Assembly (NCBI GenBank): GCA_027924645.1
Contig: BSBN01000845.1
Location: 1,488,001-1,552,000 of the forward strand
Direction: 5' to 3'
From: Cunninghamia lanceolata
Lineage: Eukaryota; Streptophyta; Pinopsida; Cupressales; Cupressaceae
DNA: 64,000 bases
The translations under genes and the position numbers were made by a program. The notes below the pieces were generated by a model. That model did no database searches, was not told the origin of the DNA, and was given only the letters and a program-made list of their open reading frames with translations. Below are positions 49,273 to 60,271 of the stretch, one piece after another. Position 1 is the stretch's first letter. Every line of letters starts with the position of its first letter.

Positions 49273-49984
49273 TAATAATTTATTAACATTATTTATTATT
49301 AATATTATATAGCAAAGAAAAAGAATTATATATCTTTTATCAATTAGAAATATAATTTATCCAAGTCATAATTTCAACTTATAATATATAGACATGCCTT
49401 TATTACTTAATTTAATCATATTTTGATATAAACATCAAAACCACTAAAATAATCAATTGCACCCTATTTAATAATACCTATCTTTGTTTATTCATGGAAG
49501 ATGAATAAGGAGACATATGAATATTTGTTAATACTATGCACCCGCTTTAACATTTTTAAAGAAATCAAAAAGTCCACATCAGTCAGACACACCACACAAA
49601 TGCTCTTCAGATTACGCCAAACCACAAAAAATCAATGAAACAAGTAAAGAATGTAGATAGACATGATGCAATATGATCTGTGTGTGTAGGTTCGGGGTTT
49701 CATCGCATCAGTTCTTGCTGAGTGGTTAGAACATCTCTACCTCAGTCATGTTCTCATTTTCAATGAGTACCTGCGCTCAGTCACACTCCAAATTGCATCA
49801 ATAAGTTAGTTGGAAAACCATAGTCGAAGCTTGATAGAATATAACTCATAATCACATACATTTAATCCATATAATCATGCTAGTTACTTATTATACTTGT
49901 ATAATTTACCCAATAGTGATTTCATTTAAGGTAAAAATCAATAGTTCTAAACATAACCGAGTCGAACAAGATTGAGATCTGACA

Positions 49985-49999
49985 TCCTTCCCCACTAGG
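49985..49999 (-). other. Polypurine tract of gypsy relic
   Basis: The minus strand reads CTAGTGGGGAAGGA directly before TGTCAGATCT, the layout of a gypsy tract plus LTR start. It lies about 110 bases after the stop of the coding relic. Confidence 0.65.
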
Positions 50000-50107
50000 A
50001 AGAGACATCGTCCCGATGTCTTATTACACAAATTGAAATAATAAAGTATCTGTCTTATGTATCAAAAATATTATCAAAACAATAAATGTATCTCAAAGTA
50101 TCATCTA

Positions 50108-50557
50108 CTATGTATAAAATAAAGAAACCATACTATCCCCCAAATGAGGGAAATATCTGTCAATCTCCTCAACATCCTCCCATGTGGTGCTATCCATAGA
50201 ATATTGGTCCCACTGGACCTTATACTACACAATCTCCCTATTATGCAACTTAATGTTGCACCTCTCCAAAATTTGAATGGGCTCCACTAGCACCACTCAT
50301 GGATATTGTACCTATAAGGCATGCCAATCAAGAATATGTGAAGCATCGGGGTGATAAGGCTTAAGTAATGACACATGAAAAATGTTATGGATTCTAGCAA
50401 GAGAAAGTCAATAAGCTACATGATTGATCACTTCCAAAACATCAAATGGTCCTATGAATCTGGGAGCAAGTTTGGACGCTTTGCAAAATGAAACTAAACT
50501 CTTCTGATGCTTGAACCTCAAGAAGACTTTGTCACCTATTGGGAGGGGAAAGTTTCA
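50108..50557 (-). pseudogene. Chromovirus-type gypsy pol C-terminus with chromodomain-like end
   Basis: One minus-strand frame runs from about 50557 to TAG at 50108-50110 with stops TGA near 50408, TAG near 50306, TGA near 50291 and TAG near 50222. It starts with GDKVFLRFKHQKS, then KLAPRFIGPFDVLE, IHNIFHVSLLKPYHPD (end of the integrase module) and ends with VEPIQILERC, REIV, VQWDQYS and TTWEDVEEIDRYFP, the pattern of a chromodomain that guides integration to chromatin in chromoviruses. The upstream pol is not recognisable beyond 50560. The neighbouring purine tract supports the assignment. Confidence 0.85.
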
Positions 50558-50560
50558 AAA

Positions 50561-51565
50561 TTTTCCTATACTTCTACACACCTCATGTCCAACAAGATCA
50601 AACAATCATGTGCCCAAAATCATAATACAAATGGATGACTTCTACGAGATCGCATGATCTTTACCACCAACATTTGTCTCACCCATCACACCTTATACAA
50701 TAAGGGGCTTTAGTTCCTTAATTTCGGCAAGACCTCACTCTCTTTATACTGATCCATGAGATGAGATAAAATGAGTATCGGCATGAGAACAATGATCAGA
50801 GAGAAGATCTCAGGAATCACTGATGAAGAAAGTAACACCGATGACCTTTCATCGGAGAGAGAATTTGTAGTTATGTTGAGTTAATCCAATGCGAGAACTA
50901 TCAGCATAAGAAAACACTATCAAAGAATAATTCGAAGACCCACTGACAGTATAAATGATATTGATAAAGGAATTCGGTAGGATTCTCACTGAACAACCTG
51001 TGGAATGGATGGAATTAGTGATCATCAATAGGAGATGAACATCAAAGAGAAGAATTAGAGTGTCTCTGACACGTTGATGTCTCAACGACCAAAGGGATTA
51101 TTTTGGCATAAGTCACACCGATATGTATGGAGGATAAGAACCATTGGTGAAGGTGAACAAGTTAGAACGAAGTTTACAAGTCTTGCTGAACTGATGGTCA
51201 CAACGATAAAGATGTTGGTGACATATTGTGAATGATCACTCCGATGAAGGATATAAAAGGGGTATCGAGGAAACAACCATGATCGGGTAGTTTGAAATAA
51301 GTCATCCTGACGTCCTATGTTGCTCTAATAATGATAGTAGCCGCACTTATCGTTAAGACTCTTACCGATATTCATATCGAAGACACTTAAGATATCAGAG
51401 TAAAATGTTATTCCCACAGCGATAAAATAAGTCAGGTTGATGATAGCCATGCCCATTTCTATATCAGGTAGACCTTGAAATATCATGCTAATGTAAACTT
51501 ATATGTCTTTATAAAAGATGACATCGAGGAGATAGATGAAGGGTCGCAGCAATTGATCCACATGC
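50561..51565. other. No gene seen; possible LTR or leader of an older element
   Basis: GC- and CpG-richer than surroundings, with repeated CCGATG/ATCGG words. A plus-strand TATA box, GATATAAAAGGGG, lies at 51249-51261. The right edge is cut by the copia insertion at 51571. I could not pair it with another copy in the window. Confidence 0.4.
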
Positions 51566-51570
51566 AAATG

Positions 51571-53049
51571 TGTTGCAAGTATGAAGTGAACCAGTGTTGT
51601 CATTGATGTCAACATACTCATATTACATTGACAAGAAGGATTGGATGAGCTGTGTGTTGAGGATATTGAGAAAATTACCCTCAGTCAGGAACAGTGAAGA
51701 ACAGTGATGAGAAGAAGGCAAATATATTGGATAGGTTGAGAACCAGAGGATGCGGATTAAAGGGTTTGCAGATATGAGTCTTGAGATGCTTCAGTCAAGT
51801 TTTCAAAGGTCCGCATGAAGACCTGAAGAAGTTATGGCTGTCTGTGTGGAACCGGTTCCGGCAAGTGCTTAGAGGTGACAGAGGATCACAGAAAGGTCCG
51901 GTGAGGTCTGGAATTGTACAATCCTAATCTGTGGATTGGAAAGAGTATTTGGGATGTCCTTGTGATGTGCCATCTCGAGTTGTGTATGATTTGGAGGTCT
52001 GGAAGTACCTCTTGCATTATGACAGTGGCGACAGACTGTGTTCTTGAAGTTCCAGATAAGGAGGATAAGAGATTTCAGTAAGTAAAGGAAATGCGGACGT
52101 ACCTGGTCATTCAGATAGGCTTGTGAAGGTTCTTGGATCATGTTGAGGTTGTGTCATTGGTCCGCATTGATAATGTATGATTTGAAGGTCCGGAAGTACC
52201 TTCTACAGTGGCGACAGACTGTGTTCTTGAAGTTCCGGATGAGGAAGACAAGAGATTCCAGCAAGTAAAGGAAGTGCGGATGTATCCAGACATTCAGGCA
52301 GGCATGTGAAGTTCTCTGGATCGTGTTGAGGTTGTGTTGTTGATCCGCATTGATAGTAGAGCCCAGAATTGAAGTTATTCTTCCGGATGAAGTTCTTGCT
52401 CTGTTTAGCCAACCAGATGAGTTGTTCATCCTGCGAATGTTCTTGTGGTGGCCGACCGGATGTGTTATTCATCTTGCGGATACTCTTATGATTGTTTGCC
52501 GACTTAGATGTTTGATCCTAAGTTGATGTCTTGTATAAATAACGGTCTGTGAGTTCATTTCGAAGTGTGGTGTGTGTGGATGAGTGTGGCATAGCGAAGA
52601 AAAGTGCGAAAGGTAGAACAGAGGTTTTTTGGGCTTAATTGGAACTGATCCGGACATGGTAGAGATGTCATTCTCCAGTTCAAGACTGTGATTTTTATCA
52701 CTTTGTAGACAGTGTGTCTCCTTGTAGGCAGTGGGCCTCTTTGTGAGCAGTGTGCTCGGGCAGTGAACCCTAATTGGCATGTGCCATTCATTTTTCTTTA
52801 TTCTTCTAACAGAGAATAATTCTTGGGTTAATCACCCCGTGGTTTTTCCCTTAACCGGGTTTTCCACGTCAAAATCTTGGTGTTCAATGTGTTGATGCTT
52901 ATCTGCTCTTGTGTTTATGTATTATGCTTTCATGGATGATTAATTGATATGCTACTAACTAACAACAAAGAATCAAGTGTCTGAAAGAGCAAGAAGTTTT
53001 AAACAACTGATTCACCCCCCCCTCTCAGTTGTATGCCCTAGATCCAACA
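51571..53049 (+). repeat. 5' LTR of copia copy 1
   Basis: Begins TGTTGCAAGTATG and ends ATCCAACA. It contains an internal tandem duplication with period 191 bp (first unit from 51984, second from 52175). A CAGTG-rich stretch (52715-52770), the GTGGTTTTTCCC..GGGTTTTCCACG module (52840-52870) and GATTCACCCCCCCC near 53011 follow the promoter. Confidence 0.95.
52534..52540 (+). promoter_or_regulatory. TATA box of copia copy 1 5' LTR
   Basis: TATAAAT, with a clean TATA context (TTGTATAAATAACGG), 515 bases before the LTR end. It is kept in the right LTR (58537-58543) and in copy 2 (minus strand, 59197-59203), so it is the likely element promoter. Confidence 0.7.
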
Positions 53050-53051
53050 AT

Positions 53052-53067
53052 TGGTATCAGAGCCAAG
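53052..53067 (+). other. Primer-binding site of copia copy 1
   Basis: TGGTATCAGAGCCAAG, an exact match to the tRNA-Met complement over its first twelve bases. Confidence 0.94.
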
Positions 53068-53106
53068 TTCCTCTGATAGGAGCTTAACCGCTTGAGGAGA
53101 TCCAGG

Positions 53107-56100
53107 ATGTCGTCATACAAGAAGGATAGTCCGAAGTTCGATGGAACCAACTTCACTCTCTGGAAAGGTCGCATGAAGTGTCACTTGGAATGTATGGGAA
53201 AAGCATACTTGGCTATGGTTTCAAAACCATATGTACCTCCACAAGGTGGTCCGACAACTCTGAATGAAATCACAGAAGCTGAAAACAATCTGCGGACCAA
53301 GGAAGCTCTTCTAAGCGCATTGAATGACTCAGATCTCTCGAATGTTATTGACCTACCAACTGCATATGAGATCCTGACTAAACTGGAACTTCTGTATGAA
53401 GGAGATGAGTTTGTCAAAAGTGCAAGGTTGCAAAGTCTGAAAGGAAAATTTGAAAGATTGAAAATGAGAGATGATGAAAACATCACTACCTTTATGCCAA
53501 GAGTGAATGAGCTGGTATGTGGAATCAGAAATGCTGGTGGAACTTTAGATGAAAATGAGATTGTCTGCAAAATCCTAAGATCCCTTCCTGTTGCCTACAA
53601 AATCAAGGTTGCTGCCATTGATGAATTCAGAGCCCACACAACTGTCACAAGAGAACAACTGGCTGGCAAACTAGCTGCATTTGAAATGACCGAGTTTGGA
53701 GATGATCCTCCCAAGACTGAATCTGCTTTCAAAGCCAGTGCCTATGTGAATGGCAAACAGAGATTTGATTCGGGAGAAAACTCATCAAGGAAAATGTCAA
53801 TGGTATGATCAAGCAAGAAGAGACATGGAAGAAGAAGAAGCAGAAATAGCTCAACTTGAAGCCCTCATTGCAAAGAGACTGCCAAGAGGATCCGGTAAGT
53901 ATGAAGGAAAACTACCCTTTAAGTGTTTCAACTGCAATAAGATTGGTCATTTTGCTTCAAGATGTCCGGAAAGATCTGCAAGGTCTAATACTAACAGACA
54001 AAGGTTTCAAAAGAATTGCTCTTATGTTCACGAAGAAGATGACAATGAAGGAGTAACAGATGATGAATCAGAACTAGGAAGCAAATCTGGAAATGAGTGG
54101 GTGTTTATTGCCATCAAGGAAGAAGATTCAATTCTCTCTGAATCTGTCAATCACAAAGTTGTTGAAAAAGCTTTGGCTGCTCAAGTGGAAGAAAAGGATG
54201 ATTGGGTTATTGACAGTGGATGTTCTCACCATATGACTGGTGACAAGAATAAGTTCTTGAATTTGGAAAGGTATGAAGGAGGAATGGTAAAGTTTGGTGA
54301 CAATTCTGCTGGCAGAATCAGAGGCAGGGGAACTATTTCCTTCGATGGAAAGAGCAAAACAGGTAACGTACTGTATGTTGAAGGATTGAAGCACAATCTT
54401 CTTAGTGTTGGTCAGTTAGTGGACAAAGGCTATGATCTCCGGTTCAAAAATGGAAAATGCAGAATCTTTACAAACTCCGGAACTGAGATTGCATCCGGTA
54501 CTCAGACAAAAGGTAATATCTTTCATCTGGTTGGTTCAAATAAAAGTTGTTTGTTTGCTCAAATTGATCAGAGTTGGTTATGGCATAGAAGAATGTGCCA
54601 TGTAAATTTTGATAACATCATCAAGATAAGCAATACTCAGGCCGTAAGAGATCTTCCAAAATTGATGAAACCTACAAATAGTTTGTGCAAAGAATGTCAG
54701 CTAGGTAAACAAAGCAGAGTCTCTTTCAAAAGCAAAGATCAGTCTTCTACCGGATTGTTGGAATTAGTACATACTGATCTCTGTGGTCCGACAAGAATCA
54801 AGAGTCTGCAAGGTGATAGATATTTCATGTTGTTAATTGATGATCATTCCCGGATGATGTGGGTTACCTTTCTAAAAGAAAAATCAGAAGCATTTGAGAA
54901 GTTCAAGATCTTCAAAGCTATGGTAGAGAATCAAACTGGATTGAAACTAAAGTGTCTAAGGTCTGATAGAGGTGGTGAATTTACATCTGGTGAGTTCATT
55001 GATTTTTGTGAGAAGAAGGGTATAAGGAGACAGTTGTCTGCTCCTAGGACTCCACAACAGAATGGAGTGGTTGAGAGAAAGAACCAGACCATTCAGGAAG
55101 CTGCCAGGACAATGATGTTGGAAGCAAATGTTCCTCAAATGTTTTGGAAGGAAGCTATCAGCACTGCAGTCTACACTCTCAATCGAGTTCAAATCAGAAA
55201 CAACACCGGTAAGACCCCCTATGAACTCTGGTTTGGCATCACTCCTACTGTGAAATATTTCAGAGTATTTGGTAGTAAGTGTTATATTAAAAGAGATGAA
55301 GATCTAGGAAAGTTTGATGCTAGAAGTGATGAAGGAATTTTCTTGGGTTACTCCACTCAAAGCAAAGCATACCGGTGTTACAACAAGAGATTGAGGAAGA
55401 TGATAGAAAGCACCAATGTGAAAGTTGATGAAGGAATTGAGAAGCCTTCAAGATTTTATGAGTTTGATGAAGATGACCAAGACAGTGTTCAAGGACCTCA
55501 ATCCTCTCCGGTGAGACAAAGTCAGCCTGATCCGGTAAATTAGGAAGAAGAGATAGGTTTGAATGAGCCTGATCAAGAAGCAGCAGTGCAGGATACTCCC
55601 AAAATTCCAAGGTATGTAAGACTGAACCACTCTGAAGATCAGATCATAGGTGACAGAAGCAAAGGTGTACAAACTAGAAGGAATGTTGCTCAAAATCAGG
55701 ATGAATGTTGTCTGATTTCAAAGATTGAACCTAAAACAATAAATGAAGCCTGCAATGATGAAAACTGGACCAAAGCAATGGAAGATGAATTGATGCAAAT
55801 TGAGAAAAATCATACTTGGGATCTTGTTCCCAGACCTAGAGACAGGAATGTAATTGGAACCAAGTGGGTCTTCCGGAACAAACTAAATGAAGCTGGTGAA
55901 GTAATCAGAAACAAAGCTAGATTGGTCTGCAAAGGCTACTCTCAAATAGAAGGAATTGACTTTGAAGAGACTTTTGCTCCGATGGCAAGAATTGAAGCAG
56001 TCAGATTACTTCTTGCATTTGCTGCCTTCAAAGACTTCAAGGTATATCAGATGGATGTCAAGTCTGCCTTCCTAAATGGTGATCTGGAAGAAGAAGTCTA

Positions 56101-57262
56101 CATTGAACAACCGGATGGATTTCAATTGTCTGATAATGATGATATGGTATGCAAGTTGAAGAAAGCTTTGTATGGATTGAAGCAAGCCCCAAGAGCATGG
56201 TATGAAAGGTTGGATAAGCATCTTGTGCAGATTGGATTCAACAAAGGTACTGCTGACAGTAACTTATATTTCAAAATTGATCATGAAAACATTTTGATTG
56301 TTGAAGTGTTTGTGGATGATATCATTTTTGGAGGAAGAGATAGTATGTGCAAAACTTTTGCAAATCAGATGAAAAGTGAGTTTGAAATGTCTATGCTTGG
56401 TGAAATAAATTTCTTCTTGGGTCTGCAAATTACTCAAACAAAAGAAGGGATCTTCATTTCTCAGACCAAATATGTGAAAGAATTGTTAAGGAAATTTGGT
56501 ATGGAAGACTCAAAGCCTATGAACACTCCTATGGCAACCGGATGTAAGTTAAGCAAAGATGATGATTCTCCAAAGGCAGATCAGACAAAGTATAGATCAA
56601 TGATTGGTGGATTGTTGTATCTCACTCAAACTAGACTAGATATAATGCAGGCTGTTGGTCTTGTGGCAAGATTCCAGGCTGATCCTAGAGAATCTCATGT
56701 TATGGAAATCAAAAGAATTTTTAGGTACTTGAAAGGAACAGTTGAGTATGGTCTATGGTACCCTAGAGATCCGGATTTCTCTCTTCATGCTTACACAGAT
56801 GCAGATTGGGCAGGAGATGTGGATGACCGGAAGAGCACTAGTGGTGGAGCATTCTTTTTGGGGAAGAGATTGGTTTCTTGGCTAAGCAAGAAACAAGATG
56901 CAATATCTCTGTCTACAATTGAAGCAGAATACATTGCAGCAGCAGGTAGTTGCACTCAAATCTTATGGATGAAGCAGATGCTAAGAGACATCAAAGTTGA
57001 ATATGAGGAGCCTATCACAATTTTCTATGATAATTCAAGTGCAATTAATATTTCTAAGAATCTGGTATTGCATTCTAAGACTAAACACATATCTATCAAA
57101 TTTCACTTTTTGAGAGAACAAGTAAACAAGGAAGAAGTCAGATTGGAGTATGTTCCCTCCAAGGATCAGATTGCAGATATCTTTACAAAACCTCTTCCCA
57201 AGGACTCTTTTGAATATCTCTGGGAGAAGTTAGGGGTCATGGCCCCTCCGGTGATGAACTAA
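53107..57262 (+). pseudogene. Copia gag-pol polyprotein, copy 1, one frameshift and one stop
   Basis: ATG 53107 is chosen because a TTG-started longer frame has no upstream ATG. Gag (KFDGTNFTLWKGRM near 53130; helices to about 53690) is open until an extra A at 53799-53800, relative to copy 2, shifts the frame. The next frame (to TAG at 55541-55543) has the zinc knuckle [14 protein letters not shown] (about 53928-53970), protease [12 protein letters not shown] (about 54210-54245), the pre-integrase region LWHRRMCH (about 54580), integrase with HTDLCGP (54770), LRSDRGGEF (54957) and QQNGVVERK (55065). After the TAG, where copy 2 has Gln, the same frame resumes: RT with [12 protein letters not shown] (56046), [11 protein letters not shown] (56172) and FVDDIIFG (56310), then RNase H with [16 protein letters not shown] (56800), ending TAA at 57260-57262. 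Confidence 0.95.
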
Positions 57263-57335
57263 GATGCACTAATGTGCATCAGTCCGGTGGATATCACAGT
57301 CATATCTTGTGATCCGGATTGATGATGGGGAGCTG

Positions 57336-57573
57336 CTACTAAGGGGGAGTAGCTGGTATGATTCTGATGTATTAGAATTGCAAGTATGAGCCCTTTGCCA
57401 TTGATGTCAAAGGGGGAGAGAAGACATGTGAAAAACAAGTGGTTAATGATCAAAGGGGGAGAGAAGACATGTAAAAAGTTGTTGTTGATAGGGGGAGCTG
57501 TGACAGAAAGGAGAAGTTCTTGTCTTGATGGTTTTTCACATCATATGTTGCCATCAATGACAAAGGGGGAGAT
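57336..57573 (+). other. Array of polypurine-tract-like motifs before the 3' LTR
   Basis: GGGGGAG preceded by A-rich purines occurs five times: about 57340, 57411, 57454, 57489 and finally 57563-57573 (AAAGGGGGAGAT), the last being the functional position directly before the LTR. Two words (ATGTCAAAGGGGGAGAGAAG and GATCAAAGGGGGAGAGAAG) look like local duplicates. Copy 2 has a similar array on the minus strand (59984-60210). Confidence 0.85.
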
Positions 57574-58699
57574 TGTTGCAAGTATGAAGTGAACCAGTGT
57601 TGTCATTGATGTCAACATACTCATATTACATTGACAAGAAGGATTGGATGAGCTGTGTGTTGAGGATATTGAGAAAATTACCCTCAGTCAGGAACAGTGA
57701 AGAACAGTGATGAGAAGAAGGCAAATATATTGGATAGGTTGAGAACCGGAGGATGCGGATTAAAGGGTTTGCAGATATGAGTCTTGAGATGCTTCAGTCA
57801 AGTTTTCAAAGGTCCGCATGAAGACCTAAAGAAGTTATGGCTGTCTGTGTGGAACCGGTTCCGGCAAGTGCTTAGAGGTGACAGAGGATCACAGAAAGGT
57901 CCGGTGAGGTCCGGAATTGTACAATCCTAATCTGCAGATTGGAAAGAGTATTTGGGATGTCCTTGTGATGTGCCATCTCAAGTTGTGTATGATTTGGAGG
58001 TCCGGAAGTACCTCTTGCATTATGACAGTGGCGACAGACTGTGTTCTTGAAGTTCCGGATAAGGAGGATAAGAGATTTCAGTAAGTAAAGGAAATGCGGA
58101 CGTACCTGGTCATTCAGACAAGCTTGTGAAGGTTCTTGGATCATGTTGAGGTTGTGTCATTGGTCCGCATTGATAATGTATGATTTGAAGGTTCGGAAGT
58201 ACCTTCTACAGTGGCAACAGACTGTGTTCTTGAAGTTCCGGATGAGGAAGACAAGAGATTCCAGCAAGTAAAGGAAGTGCGGATGTATCCGGACATTCAG
58301 GTAGGCGTGTGAAGTTCTCTGGATCGTGTTGAGGTTGTGTTGTTGATCCGCATTGATAGTAGAGCCTGGAATTGAAGTTATTCTTCTGGATGAAGTTCTT
58401 GCTCTGTTTAGCCGACCGGATGAATTGTTCATCCTGCGAATGTTCTTGTGGTGGCCGACTGGATGTGTTATTCATCTTGCGGATACTCTTATGATTGTTT
58501 TCTGACTTAGATGTTTGATCCTAAGTTGATGTCTTGTATAAATAATGGTCTGTGAGTTCATTTCGAAGTGTGGTGTGTGTGGATGAGTGTGGCATAGCGA
58601 AGAAAAGTGCGAAAGGCAGAACAGAGGTTTTTTGGGCTTAATTGGAACTGATCCGGACATGGTAGAGATGTCATTCTCCAGTTCAAGACTGTGATTTTT
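57574..58699 (+). repeat. 3' LTR of copia copy 1, interrupted
   Basis: 1126 bp matching the first part of the 5' LTR, including the 191-bp duplication (from 57987 and 58178). It stops after GTGATTTTT, where the left LTR continues ATCACTTTG. About 25-30 differences from the left LTR were counted by eye, nearly all C/T or G/A. Confidence 0.94.
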
Positions 58700-59983
58700 T
58701 GTTGGATCTAGGGCATACAACTGAGAGGGGGGGGTGAATCAGTTGTATAAAACTTCTTGTCAGACACTTAACTTACTGTTGTTAGCAGCATATCAAATAA
58801 TCATCCATGGAAGCATAATGCATAAACACAAGAGCAGATAAGCATCAACACATTGAACACCAAGATTTTGACGTGGAAAACCCGGTTAAGGGAAAAACCA
58901 CGGGGTGATTAACCCAAGAATTATTCTCTGTTAGAAGAATAAAAAAAAATGAATGGCACATGCCAATAAGGGCTCACTGCCCGAGCACACTGCTCACAAA
59001 GAGGCCCACTGCCTACAAGGAGACACACTGTCTACAAAGTGATGAAAATCACAGTCTTGAACTGGAGAATGACATCTCTAACATGTCTGGATCAGTTCCA
59101 ATTAAGCCCAACAATCTCTGCTCTGCCTTTCGCACGTTTCTTCGCTATACCATACTCATCCTCACTCTTCTTCATGAAATGAACTCACAACCCGTTATTT
59201 ATACAAGACATCGACTTAGGAACAAACATCTAAGTCGGCAAACAACCATAGGAGTATCCGCAAGATGAATAACACATCCGGTCGGCCATCACAAGAACAT
59301 TCGCAGGATGAACATCTCATCCGGTTGGCTACACAAAGCAAGAACTTCATCCGGAAGAATAACTTCAATTCCGGGCTCTACCATCAATGCGGACCAACAA
59401 CAAAACCTAAACATGATCCAAGAACCTTCACAAACCTGTCTGAATGTCTGGATACATCCGCACTTCCTCTGCTTACTGGGATCTCTTGTCTTCCTCATCT
59501 GGAACTTCAAGAACACAGTCTGTCGCCACTGTCATAATGCAAGAGGTACTTCTGGACCTCCAAATCATACACAAATCAGGATGATACATCACAAGGACAT
59601 CCCAAACACTGCTTCCAATCCGCAGATTAGGATAATACAATTTCGGACCTCACCGGACCTTTTTGTGATCATCTGTCACCTCCGGATACTTGCCGGACCC
59701 GGTTCTATACCGGCAGCCACAACTCCTTCAGATCTTCATGCGGACCTCTGAAATCTTAACTGTAGCATCTCAAGACTCATATCTACTAACCCTTTAATCC
59801 GCATCCTCCGGTTCTCATCCTATACAGTACATTTACCTTCTTCTCATCACTGTTCTTCACTGTTCCTGACTGAGACTAATTTTCTCAATATCCTCAGCAC
59901 ACAGCTCATCAAATCCTTCTTGTCAATGCAATATGAGTATGTTGACATCAATGACAACACTGGATAACCTCATACTTGCAACA
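58700..59983 (-). repeat. 3' LTR of copia copy 2
   Basis: 1284 bp, starting TGTTGCAAG on the minus strand (59983) and ending CCAACA (58700). It lacks the 191-bp tandem duplication seen in both LTRs of copy 1, which explains almost all of the length difference. TATA box on the minus strand at 59197-59203. Confidence 0.94.
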
Positions 59984-59998
59984 ATCTCCCCCTTTGTC
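59984..59998 (-). other. Polypurine tract of copia copy 2
   Basis: The minus strand reads ATGACAAAGGGGGAGAT directly before the LTR. Further AAGGGGGAG words lie at about 60070-60080, 60118-60128 and 60187-60200. Confidence 0.9.
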
Positions 59999-60271
59999 AT
60001 TGATGGCAACATATGATGTGAAAAACCATTAAGACAAAAACTTCAACTTTTCATATGTCTTCTCTTCCTTTACTGCTCCCCCTTTGATCATCAGCCACTT
60101 GTTTTTCACATGTCTTCTCTCCCCCTTTGACATCAATGGCAAAGGGCTCATACTTGCAATTCTCATGCATCAGAATCATACCAGCTGCTCCCCCTTAGTT
60201 GCAGCTCCCCATTAGTCCGGATCACAAGATATGACTGTGATAGCCACCGGACTGATGCACATCAGTGCATC

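Larger units (their letters stand above)
46510..49984. other. No supported gene; non-coding, right end probably a gypsy LTR
   Basis: A minus-strand ORF at 46586-46912 (108 codons) has no motif and I do not call it. Three units of about 22 bp (GGCCAACAAAATTAAATAAG-like) lie at 47888-47960, and an AT dinucleotide run at 49253-49272. The word AGCCGA/GGCCGAT is scattered between 48120 and 48840. The right edge (AGATCTGACA ending at 49984) would be the start, on the minus strand, of the 3' LTR of the gypsy relic at 50108; its far end is not recognisable. Confidence 0.45.
51571..58699 (+). mobile_element. Young Ty1/copia retrotransposon, copy 1 (right LTR interrupted)
   Basis: The left LTR is 51571-53049 (1479 bp); the right LTR begins at 57574 after AAAGGGGGAGAT and is cut at 58699, where copy 2 of the same family starts in the opposite orientation. 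The internal region 53050-57573 has a tRNA-Met primer-binding site and gag-pol in copia order. The 5 bases before the left LTR are AAATG; the matching target duplication must lie beyond the window if copy 2 simply inserted into the right LTR. Only one frameshift and one in-frame stop spoil the coding region. Confidence 0.94.

Noticed and set aside
49690..49800. Possible tRNA-like stretch (GAGTGGTTAGAAC, then a GTTC word)
   Set aside because: No acceptor or anticodon stems can be formed; it lies in a probable gypsy LTR or leader.
53181..53570. Minus-strand 129-codon ORF
   Set aside because: Lies fully opposite well-supported copia gag and has no motif.
58690..58720. Head-on joining of two copia copies read as a palindromic assembly error
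   Set aside because: The junction is exactly at an LTR terminus (CA end) and the two copies differ at many bases and by a 191-bp LTR unit, so ordinary insertion is simpler.
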